From Campylobacteraceae bacterium (GTDB taxonomy: Bacteria; Campylobacterota; Campylobacteria; Campylobacterales; Sulfurovaceae): a stretch of 5,298 bases of DNA. This document shows positions 1 through 4,308 of the stretch, piece by piece. Below the pieces are notes generated by a model. The model saw nothing but the letters and a program-made list of their open reading frames with translations. It searched no databases and was not told where the DNA came from. A program made the translations under genes and the position numbers. The DNA lies in contig JALWNF010000089.1 in assembly GCA_026995985.1 (NCBI GenBank), positions 1 through 5,298 of the forward strand. Reading direction: 5' to 3'. Position 1 is the first letter of the stretch; every line of letters begins with the position of its first letter.

Positions 1-537
1 AGAATCTCCTGTTTTTCTCATAATTAAAATAGAGTCTCTATTTGCTTGGTCTGTTAAGTCACCAGCTTTTGCTAATATTTGTAATAGCGGTAGTTGTTCA
101 TTATCTAGTATAATTTCACCAGGTCGTTTTACCTCTCCTATAACATAGGCTCTTTTATTTATAACCTCAAGATGTATATCTGGTTTTTTTAAATAGACTT
201 TATATGCTTTGGTTAACGCCTCTTCAGCTTCAGGTTGAGTAAGTCCTGCTAAGTGAATTTTTTTTATTAGAGGAAGTCTAATATCTCCATTTGAATCAAT
301 AAGTAGACCTCGCTCTTGCTGTGCATAGGAAGAGTTAATTGAACTTAGTTCAGGATGTTTATATATAATAATGGAGAGTCTGTCATGTGGCTGTATTTTA
401 TATTCAAAATCTACATTTTTTAGAGTAGTAGTAGTTTTTTTTGATTTTGAAGAGGTTGTTTTATTAAATAAAATATACTCATCTTTTGTAGCACAACCCG
501 AAAAAACTATGATTATTGTTAATAAAAAGTATTTCAT
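1..537 (-). CDS. Polysaccharide export outer-membrane lipoprotein (Wza/Poly_export-SLBB family), partial: N-terminal 179 codons
   Basis: The frame is open from an ATG at 537-535 to the window edge, so the C-terminal part is missing. It starts with a lipoprotein-type signal (MKYFLLTIIIVFSGC, lipidated Cys15). The lipobox is slightly atypical, with Phe at -3. Ala at +2 would fit outer-membrane sorting by the enterobacterial +2 rule. A Lys/Ser/Thr-rich linker (about 26-40) leads to a Poly_export domain at about 42-125, opening with EYKIQPHDRLSI and containing YKHPELS. An SLBB-like segment follows from about 129 (YVIGEVKRPGEI, then LQILAKAGDLTDQA). Family members form the periplasmic/outer-membrane channel that exports capsule or exopolysaccharide; that role is inferred from homology. 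TGGAGA (547-552 on the complement) gives an SD 9 nt before the ATG. Genes downstream, where polymerase or co-polymerase genes often lie, are outside the window. Confidence 0.88.
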   Translation of the reverse strand, partial: MKYFLLTIIIVFSGCATKDEYILFNKTTSSKSKKTTTTLKNVDFEYKIQPHDRLSIIIYKHPELSSINSSYAQQERGLLIDSNGDIRLPLIKKIHLAGLTQPEAEEALTKAYKVYLKKPDIHLEVINKRAYVIGEVKRPGEIILDNEQLPLLQILAKAGDLTDQANRDSILIMRKTGDS

Positions 538-553
538 ATTCTATTGTCTCCAT

Positions 554-720
554 ATCTTTAGTAATTAATAGTAGAATATTAACAAAAACTATGTAATAAT
601 TTGTTAAAAATTATTTTAAAATTAAAAAATATTTTTTTAAAAAAGTAAAAAAAAGGTTTTAATGTGGAATTAGATGTTTTTTGTTAAAATTCAAATGATG
701 TACTTTTAAGAAGGTAACAA
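554..720. promoter_or_regulatory. AT-rich divergent intergenic region between the export lipoprotein gene and moaC
   Basis: This 167-nt gap must hold the promoters of both divergent genes. It is nearly all A/T, with phased-looking A- and T-tracts between 604 and 658 that could bend DNA or act as UP-element-like sequence. A weak -10-like TAAAAT (685-690) lies upstream of moaC without a recognisable -35 box, which is common for sigma-70 promoters in Campylobacterota. For the leftward gene I see only weak -10-like sequences around 557-574. No gene is seen here. Three TTTGTTAA motifs are listed separately. Confidence 0.5.
579..607. repeat. Inverted repeat TTAACAAA / TTTGTTAA with a third copy at 680-687
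   Basis: TTAACAAA (579-586) and TTTGTTAA (600-607) are perfect inverted copies separated by 13 nt. Their centres are 21 bp apart, about two helical turns. A third TTTGTTAA lies at 680-687 and overlaps the candidate moaC -10 box. The arrangement would suit a dimeric regulator, but in such AT-rich DNA chance copies are quite possible. Confidence 0.35.
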
Positions 721-1191
721 ATGAACTTAACACATTTAGATGAGAAAGATAAACCTAAGATGGTTGATGTCTCAGATAAAGATGAGACTACACGTATTGC
801 TACAGCATCAGGAATTATAGAGGTTACCAATGAGGTATTTGAAGCAGTTATAAATAGTAGAACAAAAAAAGGTCCTGTATTGCAAACAGCAGTTATTGCT
901 GCAATACAAGGAGCAAAAGAGACAAGTAGGTTGATACCTATGTGCCATCCTCTATTACTCTCTTCTATTAAGACAGATATAGAAGAGTTACCTGAACTAC
1001 CTGGGTTTAAACTAACTGTAACTGTAAAGTTAAAGGGTAGAACAGGTGTTGAGATGGAGGCATTAACAGGAGTAAGTGTAGGTCTATTGACTATATATGA
1101 TATGTTAAAAGCTATTGACAAAGGCATGATAATTAAAAATATACAACTAGAGAATAAATCAGGAGGAAAATCAGGTGATTTTAGACGATAA
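721..1191 (+). CDS. moaC: Cyclic pyranopterin monophosphate synthase MoaC
   Basis: MoaC is a cytosolic enzyme of molybdenum cofactor synthesis. It converts the 3',8-cyclo-7,8-dihydro-GTP made by MoaA into cyclic pyranopterin monophosphate. At 156 residues the protein is full length for the family. The catalytic residues of the E. coli enzyme are recognisable with a one-residue offset: Lys50 (KKGPVLQTA), His76 in MCHPLLLSS, Glu111 and Glu113 ([13 protein letters not shown]), Asp127 and Lys130 (YDMLKAIDK). The C-terminal signature [14 protein letters not shown] is also present. The start is supported by AAGAAGG (708-714), 6 nt before the ATG. It is first in a two-gene unit, and its last 17 nt overlap the next gene, whose SD lies inside moaC. 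No moaA, moaE, moaD or moeA is in view. A Mo/W cofactor would serve enzymes such as nitrate reductase or formate dehydrogenase, but none are visible here. Confidence 0.97.
   Translation: MNLTHLDEKDKPKMVDVSDKDETTRIATASGIIEVTNEVFEAVINSRTKKGPVLQTAVIAAIQGAKETSRLIPMCHPLLLSSIKTDIEELPELPGFKLTVTVKLKGRTGVEMEALTGVSVGLLTIYDMLKAIDKGMIIKNIQLENKSGGKSGDFRR
1161..1166 (+). promoter_or_regulatory. Strong SD (AGGAGG) inside the moaC 3' end that sets the GTG start of the DUF493 gene
   Basis: A perfect AGGAGG lies 8 nt before the GTG at 1175. Within moaC the same bases help encode the conserved SGGK tail. This is the main reason for accepting a GTG start that overlaps moaC. Confidence 0.8.
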
Positions 1192-1444
1192 GTGTAAAGA
1201 GAGACCAGATATAGAGTACCCATGTGAGTGGGGTTATAAACTTATAGGAAAAGATAGAGATGCCTTAGAGACAGTTATTTGTGAGATAATGGGAGATAGA
1301 GAGTATGTTCAAAGAGAGGGAAATAGCTCTAGTAAAGGAAAGTTTCACTCTCTAAATATGAGTTGTCAAGTTGAATCTGAAGAGGATAGAAATGCTATTT
1401 TTAAAGCATTTCAAGACCATAAAGATGTAAAAATGGTTATTTAA
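1175..1444 (+). CDS. DUF493 (YbeD/HP0495 family) small protein
   Basis: This 89-residue protein matches what I remember of the DUF493 family, known from E. coli YbeD and H. pylori HP0495: small alpha/beta proteins with an ACT-like fold and no firmly established function. Family-like stretches are [13 protein letters not shown] (about 16-28) and [19 protein letters not shown] (about 54-72), with HKDVKMVI closing the last strand. The start is GTG at 1175, in the +1 frame relative to moaC and overlapping it by 17 nt, with a perfect SD at 1161-1166. Its translation is probably coupled to moaC. The ACT-like fold suggests a regulatory or ligand-sensing role. A link to molybdenum metabolism is only inferred from gene order. 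No signal peptide or membrane segment is seen. Confidence 0.88.
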   Translation: MILDDKCKERPDIEYPCEWGYKLIGKDRDALETVICEIMGDREYVQREGNSSSKGKFHSLNMSCQVESEEDRNAIFKAFQDHKDVKMVI

Positions 1445-1604
1445 TATTATTATTTTTTATAGCTCTTTTGAGTTCAAAATATTTTTACAATAAATTATTA
1501 AATAATTCTAAAATATTGATTTATCTAAAAGTTTAAACCAATAATTAATAAAAAAGTTGATAAACTGTTAGTAAATAATAGATAATAACAGTGGGGAGTT
1601 TTTT
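1445..1604 (+). promoter_or_regulatory. AT-rich intergenic region upstream of minC with candidate promoters
   Basis: No gene is seen in these 160 nt. The best sigma-70-like pair is TTGATA (1557-1562) with GATAAT (1581-1586) and an 18-nt spacer. That would start RNA near 1593, almost on the minC SD, leaving a very short leader. An alternative is TTGATT (1516-1521) with AATAAT (1540-1545), also spaced 18 nt, which leaves about 50 nt of leader. I cannot choose between them. No GC-rich terminator hairpin is seen after the DUF493 gene, so read-through from moaC is possible. Confidence 0.35.
1478..1517. repeat. Nested AT-only inverted repeats upstream of minC
   Basis: The inner palindrome AATTATT-A-AATAATT (1493-1507) has perfect 7-bp arms. 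It is flanked by AATATTTT (1478-1485) and AAAATATT (1510-1517), which are also perfect inverses, with unequal gaps of 7 and 2 nt. It could be a weak terminator-like fold after the DUF493 gene or an operator for minC. At this AT content it could also be chance. Confidence 0.3.
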
Positions 1605-2237
1605 ATGCAGAGCAATCAATATTCAGTCAAAGTGTTTGAAACGACCATTAAAGATGAGGAAGAGTTTAAAAAATTTTTTGATACTCACTATGCTCTATTT
1701 AAAGATCATCTAATTTTAATACAAGGTGATATGAGTGATGATATTAAAAAATATTTAAAAAGCAAAAAGCTATACTATCTTCAAAACATAAATCTACCTA
1801 AAGGTCGGTCTCGAAAGGCTTTAGAGAAAGAGTTTAAGAGATTAGAGATTGAATCTGCTATTACGAAACAGATGGCTGAAGCTGAGATAAAAAAACTCTC
1901 TAGTAGGTTACAAAACAATCTAACAGTTTTAGATAGTATGATACGTAGTGGTCGTGAAATTAATATTGATGGAGACCTTTTATTGTTAAATCGTGTCAAT
2001 AGTGGAGCGACTATCAGTACAACAGGAAACTTAATTATTACTCAAGTAGTTGAGGGAGCTATCCGGTGTAATGGAAGCTTTATGATGTTAACAGCCTCAC
2101 CTAAGGCAAATATTGTCTTTAATGGTGTTGAGGTTGACAATTCATTACTTGAAGATAGATTAAATCGTGTTGAGTTAAAAAATAATGAAATCATAATAAC
2201 ACCTGTGTTAAAAAAGGATATAAATTGGGCATTGTAA
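1605..2237 (+). CDS. minC: Septum site-determining protein MinC
   Basis: MinC inhibits FtsZ assembly away from midcell and is recruited to the membrane by MinD. At 210 residues it is near the usual length. The N-terminal part (about 1-80) is a divergent alpha/beta domain, and residues about 73-105 look helical and charged like a linker. The C-terminal beta-helix domain is clear from about 106: LTVLDSMIRSGREINIDGD, then repeating turns such as NSGATISTTGNLII and EGAIRCNGSFMML. The RSGR motif at 114-117 matches the RSGQ-type surface that E. coli MinC uses to bind MinD. GGGGAG (1593-1598) is a good SD 6 nt before the ATG. The 3' end overlaps minD by 13 nt. The call rests on the C-terminal domain plus the adjacent minD and minE; the N-terminal domain alone would be hard to recognise. 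Confidence 0.93.
   Translation: MQSNQYSVKVFETTIKDEEEFKKFFDTHYALFKDHLILIQGDMSDDIKKYLKSKKLYYLQNINLPKGRSRKALEKEFKRLEIESAITKQMAEAEIKKLSSRLQNNLTVLDSMIRSGREINIDGDLLLLNRVNSGATISTTGNLIITQVVEGAIRCNGSFMMLTASPKANIVFNGVEVDNSLLEDRLNRVELKNNEIIITPVLKKDINWAL
2214..2218 (+). promoter_or_regulatory. SD (AAGGA) supporting the TTG start of minD
   Basis: AAGGA inside the last minC codons lies 6 nt before the TTG at 2225. A start there gives MGIVIAVISGKGGVGKTT, which puts both Walker A lysines at 11 and 16, as in E. coli MinD. No in-frame ATG or GTG nearby gives a better N-terminus. Confidence 0.65.
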
Positions 2238-3037
2238 TAGCAGTTATAAGTGGGAAAGGTGGTGTTGGTAAAACAACAGCAACAGCAAATCTTGGTTTAG
2301 GTATAGCACTAAATGGTAAGAAGTGTGTAGTGGTTGATTTTGATATAGGTCAGCGTAACCTAGATATGATTTTAGGTTTAGAGAATCGTGTTGTTTATGA
2401 TATGGTTCAAGTGATGGAGGGTGAAGCAAATCTTAAGCAGGCACTTATAAAGAGTAAAGTGAGTCCAAATCTTTACTTTTTAGCAGCTTCTCAAACAAAA
2501 GATAAATCGGTACTAGATTCAAAAAAAGTAGAAAAGCTTATTTCAGATCTTAAAGAGGATTTTGAATTTGTTATTTTAGACTCTCCTGCTGGAATTGAGA
2601 GTGGATTTGAACATACAATTGAGTTTGCTGATGCAGCTATTATTGTTGTTAACCCTGAAGTCTCCTCTATTCGTGATGCAGATAGAGCAATAGGCATATT
2701 AGACTCTAAATCAGCAAAAGTTAAAAAGGGTGAAGAGGTACTTAAGTGGCTTATTATTAACCGTATTGTAGCAGATATGGTTGAGGGTGGTGAGATGCTT
2801 AGAAGTGATGATATTTTAGAAATTTTAAACATTAAGTTAATTGGTAAAATTCCAGAAGATAAAGGAGTAATTGAGGCTTCAAATCAAGGAAAACCTATTA
2901 TTTTAGATAAAAAATCTATAGCTGGTCAGGCATATGCTCGTATTGCTGGTCGTCTATGTGGTAAAAAGATAGATATGAAAAATGTTGAGATTTCAGATAG
3001 TGGACTCTTTAAAAAAATAGTAGGGATATTTAAGTAA
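2225..3037 (+). CDS. minD: Septum site-determining ATPase MinD
   Basis: MinD is a ParA/MinD-type ATPase. With ATP it dimerises, binds the inner membrane and recruits MinC; MinE triggers hydrolysis and release. Its 270 residues match the family. The deviant Walker A is KGGVGKTT with signature Lys11 and Lys16. Asp38 and Asp40 lie in VVDFDIGQRNLD (switch I), and DSPAGIESGFEH (119-130) is switch II. FLAASQTKDKS and NPEVSSIRDADR are further MinD-typical stretches. The extreme C-terminus (LFKKIVGIFK, 261-270) is a short amphipathic basic/hydrophobic helix, as expected of the membrane-targeting sequence. The start is TTG at 2225, overlapping minC by 13 nt in another frame. The stop TAA shares one base with the minE ATG. 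The overlaps suggest coupled translation that keeps Min protein ratios in step. Confidence 0.98.
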   Translation: MGIVIAVISGKGGVGKTTATANLGLGIALNGKKCVVVDFDIGQRNLDMILGLENRVVYDMVQVMEGEANLKQALIKSKVSPNLYFLAASQTKDKSVLDSKKVEKLISDLKEDFEFVILDSPAGIESGFEHTIEFADAAIIVVNPEVSSIRDADRAIGILDSKSAKVKKGEEVLKWLIINRIVADMVEGGEMLRSDDILEILNIKLIGKIPEDKGVIEASNQGKPIILDKKSIAGQAYARIAGRLCGKKIDMKNVEISDSGLFKKIVGIFK

Positions 3038-3279
3038 TGTTTAGTTTTTTTAATTTTGGAAAAAAGAAGAGTGCCTCTATTGCCAAAGATAGACTAACTA
3101 TTGCCATTATGTCAGATAGAGATCGTACCAATGGATATCCATTCATGGATGAGATGAAAGCTGAGATTATGGAAGTTGTTCAAAAGTATGTAGGTGTTAG
3201 AGGAGTGGAGATTAGAAAAGAGGTTGATGGTGATATTGAGGCACTTGCCATTGATGTAGAGCTTGATAAAAATGCCTAG
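3037..3279 (+). CDS. minE: Cell division topological specificity factor MinE
   Basis: MinE stimulates the MinD ATPase and displaces MinC, which produces the pole-to-pole oscillation. At 80 residues it is normal length. The N-terminal hydrophobic/basic segment MFSFFNFGKKK fits the membrane-targeting sequence. SASIAKDRLTIAIMSDR (about 12-28) corresponds to the MinD-binding/beta-1 region. MKAEIMEVVQKYVGV (about 40-54) is the alpha helix of the topological specificity domain, and the chain ends in IEALAIDVEL. The ATG overlaps the minD stop (TAATG), with AGGGA (3022-3026) as SD 10 nt upstream. It is the last gene of the min cluster, and no strong terminator follows it. Confidence 0.96.
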   Translation: MFSFFNFGKKKSASIAKDRLTIAIMSDRDRTNGYPFMDEMKAEIMEVVQKYVGVRGVEIRKEVDGDIEALAIDVELDKNA

Positions 3280-3334
3280 ATAGGTATTTGTTGTACTTTA
3301 GGTTTCTTTTTATTAAGCTTAGGTATGTGTAGGC

Positions 3335-3363
3335 TTGATTGTAACCAATAACATTAGTTTAAT
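3335..3363 (+). promoter_or_regulatory. Candidate sigma-70-like promoter inside the gap downstream of minE
   Basis: TTGATT (3335-3340) and TTTAAT (3358-3363) are separated by 17 nt. The -10-like box matches TATAAT at five of six positions and is embedded in the ACATTA-gtt-TAATGT palindrome (3351-3365). RNA would begin near 3370, just before the 12-bp stem at 3379. Chance is a real possibility in AT-rich DNA. Confidence 0.25.
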
Positions 3364-3365
3364 GT
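3351..3365. repeat. Perfect palindrome ACATTA-gtt-TAATGT
   Basis: It has 6-bp perfect arms with a 3-nt centre. It could be a small hairpin in RNA from either strand, or a DNA operator overlapping the candidate -10 box at 3358-3363. Confidence 0.4.
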
Positions 3366-3378
3366 AATACCATATCTG

Positions 3379-3429
3379 TACTTAGGTTTATAATTTTGAG
3401 TGGGGAGTATTGGTTTTTAAACCCAAGTA
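3379..3429 (-). repeat. 12-bp inverted repeat with a 27-nt loop, folding best as minus-strand RNA
   Basis: TACTTAGGTTTA (3379-3390) faces TAAACCCAAGTA (3418-3429). The single mismatch is A:C in plus-strand RNA but a U-G wobble in minus-strand RNA, so all twelve positions pair on the minus strand. The stem begins 9 nt after the stop codon of the leftward 42-residue gene. The minus-strand loop contains ACUCCCCACU, which is complementary to G-rich Shine-Dalgarno-like sequence. No U-tract follows the stem directly. Confidence 0.45.
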
Positions 3430-3438
3430 GAGTTTTAG

Positions 3439-3567
3439 TTAAGAAGATTTTTTATCCTCTTCTCTTATATCCCTAATTTTCTTACCAATAAAAGCAGTAA
3501 TTCCAATAGCTCCATAAAAGATTCCAAAGAAGAGTAGAATTTTAATAAGAATCTCTTCTATATTCAT
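3439..3567 (-). CDS. 42-residue single-helix membrane protein translationally coupled to the ABC ATPase
   Basis: The frame starts at an ATG (3567-3565) whose ATGA overlaps the TGA stop of the upstream ATPase gene, and ends at TAA (3441-3439). AAGGAG (3573-3578 on the complement) is a strong SD 5 nt before the ATG, better than that of the ATPase gene itself. The product begins [19 protein letters not shown]. It has one hydrophobic segment at about 6-27 and a charged tail ([15 protein letters not shown]), so by the positive-inside rule the C-terminus is probably cytoplasmic. There is no lipobox or long signal peptide. I do not recognise the family. The good SD, the overlap and the clean hydrophobic/charged layout argue that it is real. 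It may stabilise or anchor the ATPase or its transporter, but that is inference from position only. Confidence 0.7.
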   Translation of the reverse strand: MNIEEILIKILLFFGIFYGAIGITAFIGKKIRDIREEDKKSS

Positions 3568-4214
3568 AATATCTCCTTTAGTGCTTTTTGTTCCAACTTA
3601 AAACTTCTATTGCATAGCTCTGCCATCTCTATGTCATGTGTAACTAAGATAAGTGCTGAATTATTGTTTTTGATATACTCTAAAAGAACCTCCATTACAA
3701 GTTTTGCAGTCTCTTTGTCTAGGTTTCCTGTAGGCTCATCGGCAAAGATAATTTTAGGTTTTTTAGATAGAACTCTAGCTATAGATACACGTTGTTGTTG
3801 TCCACCAGAGAGTTCACCTATCTTTTGAGTCATAAGCTCTTTTATCTCTAAACGCTCTAAAAGGTTATTATCTATTTTCTCTTTTGAGAGTAGGGTGGCT
3901 ATTTCAATGTTATCTAAAGCCGTCATACCTTTAAATAGGTAATGGGCTTGAAAAATAATGCCCAACTCATAACGTCTTAAGTTCTCTAGTTGCTCTTCAC
4001 TTAGTAAGTATATATCTTTTCCTAAAAGAGTAACATTGCCACTATTTGGTTTTATAAAAGAAGAAAGGATATGTAGTAGAGTTGATTTTCCAGAACCACT
4101 ACGACCTACAATAGCAATACTCTCTTGTTCTTTTAGTTCTAAATGGACATTGTTAAATAGTTCATAGTCAAATTTATGTGCAATATTTTTAGCAGTTAAT
4201 AGTATTTGAGACAT
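3564..4214 (-). CDS. ABC transporter ATP-binding protein, LolD/FtsE/MacB-like
   Basis: This is a complete 216-residue nucleotide-binding subunit with every ABC motif: Walker [10 protein letters not shown] (37-45), Q-loop Gln89 (IIFQAHYLF), signature [13 protein letters not shown] (135-147), Walker B IIFADE with catalytic Glu160, D-loop GNLD, and switch His193 (LVTHD). The length and the [13 protein letters not shown] / DEPTGNLD wording place it in the subfamily that pairs with LolC/E, FtsX or MacB-type permeases, rather than with nutrient importers. LolD, which powers lipoprotein release from the inner membrane, is my first guess; FtsE-like and other export roles remain open. It is cytosolic and bound to a membrane partner. 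No permease gene is adjacent: upstream is tsf, and downstream is only a 42-residue membrane protein whose start overlaps this stop. The SD is weak (AAAGAA, 4221-4226 on the complement, 6 nt before the ATG). Confidence 0.92.
   Translation of the reverse strand: MSQILLTAKNIAHKFDYELFNNVHLELKEQESIAIVGRSGSGKSTLLHILSSFIKPNSGNVTLLGKDIYLLSEEQLENLRRYELGIIFQAHYLFKGMTALDNIEIATLLSKEKIDNNLLERLEIKELMTQKIGELSGGQQQRVSIARVLSKKPKIIFADEPTGNLDKETAKLVMEVLLEYIKNNNSALILVTHDIEMAELCNRSFKLEQKALKEIL
3573..3578 (-). promoter_or_regulatory. Strong SD (AAGGAG) for the 42-residue gene
   Basis: AAAGGAG on the complement lies within the last codons of the ATPase gene, 5 nt upstream of the coupled ATG. It is the main evidence that the short downstream frame is translated. 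Confidence 0.7.
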
Positions 4215-4243
4215 TTTATTTTCTTTATAAATAAGATAGAGAG

Positions 4244-4249
4244 ATTATA
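4244..4249 (-). promoter_or_regulatory. Candidate -10 box (TATAAT) for the ABC ATPase gene
   Basis: On the complement a perfect TATAAT sits in CTTATATAATCTC, about 30 nt upstream of the ATPase ATG. It would start RNA near 4237 with a leader of about 23 nt. No good -35 box lies upstream, which is usual for sigma-70 promoters in Campylobacterota. A separate promoter here fits a gene that follows tsf but need not share its very high expression. Confidence 0.5.
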
Positions 4250-4271
4250 TAAGAAATTTGTTTAGAGGTAG

Positions 4272-4291
4272 GGTGCGATTGTCATCACACC
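4272..4291 (-). terminator. Hairpin in the tsf 3' untranslated region, terminator-like but without a U-tract
   Basis: On minus-strand RNA, GGUGUGAU pairs with AUCGCACC across a GACA loop: eight pairs including one G-U wobble. On the plus strand the same position is a C:A mismatch, so the fold favours the tsf transcript. It begins 17 nt after the tsf stop. The bases after the stem (CTACCTCTAAAC) are not U-rich, and the T-run (complement of 4295-4301) comes before the stem. It may be a weak terminator, an RNA-stabilising 3' hairpin, or a pause site ahead of the ATPase promoter. Confidence 0.45.
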
Positions 4292-4308
4292 ACTAAAAAA
4301 AGAGAAAG

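Larger units (their letters stand above)
3280..3438. other. Intergenic region between converging transcripts with several inverted repeats; possible structured RNA or terminator region
   Basis: No convincing protein-coding frame is seen on either strand. The gap holds an interrupted 12-bp inverted repeat (3379-3390 with 3418-3429), a 6-bp hairpin (3351-3365), and an 8-bp inverted pair AACCAATA (3343-3350) / TATTGGTT (3408-3415). One arm of that pair sits in the loop of the 12-bp stem, which would allow a pseudoknot. TACTTTAGGTTT (3293-3304) is a near copy of the stem arm TACTTAGGTTTA. It lies between the minE stop and the stop of the leftward 42-residue gene, so a bidirectional terminator region or a small RNA are both reasonable. 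No canonical hairpin plus U-tract is present on either strand. Confidence 0.4.

Noticed and set aside
371..568. 65-codon plus-strand frame over the start of the export lipoprotein gene
   Set aside because: It is antisense to the well-supported signal peptide and linker of the lipoprotein, with no family features.
664..683. Possible sigma-54 promoter (TGGAAT ... TTTTTG) upstream of moaC
   Set aside because: It lacks the conserved -12 GC and correct -24/-12 wording; only the GG resembles the consensus.
684..1223. 179-codon open frame on the minus strand across moaC
   Set aside because: It lies antisense to a clearly conserved moaC, has no SD at a sensible start, and reads as an unstructured hydrophobic/Ser-rich translation typical of a shadow frame.
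1781..1999. 72-codon minus-strand frame inside minC
   Set aside because: It is antisense to minC and has no SD or recognisable domain.
2244..2832. Two minus-strand frames (2244-2429 and 2491-2832) inside minD
   Set aside because: Both are antisense to a strongly conserved MinD sequence and show no protein-family features of their own.
3276..3292. CCTA-GA-TAGG hairpin at the minE stop as a terminator
   Set aside because: The stem is short, overlaps the stop codon and is not followed by a U-tract.
3400..3430. SD-like GGGGAG followed by a TTG and a six-codon frame ending at TAG
   Set aside because: It is too short to support as a gene, and the bases are better explained as part of the inverted-repeat structure.
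3610..3828. 72-codon plus-strand frame inside the ABC ATPase gene
   Set aside because: It is antisense to the Walker B and signature-motif region of a complete ABC ATPase.
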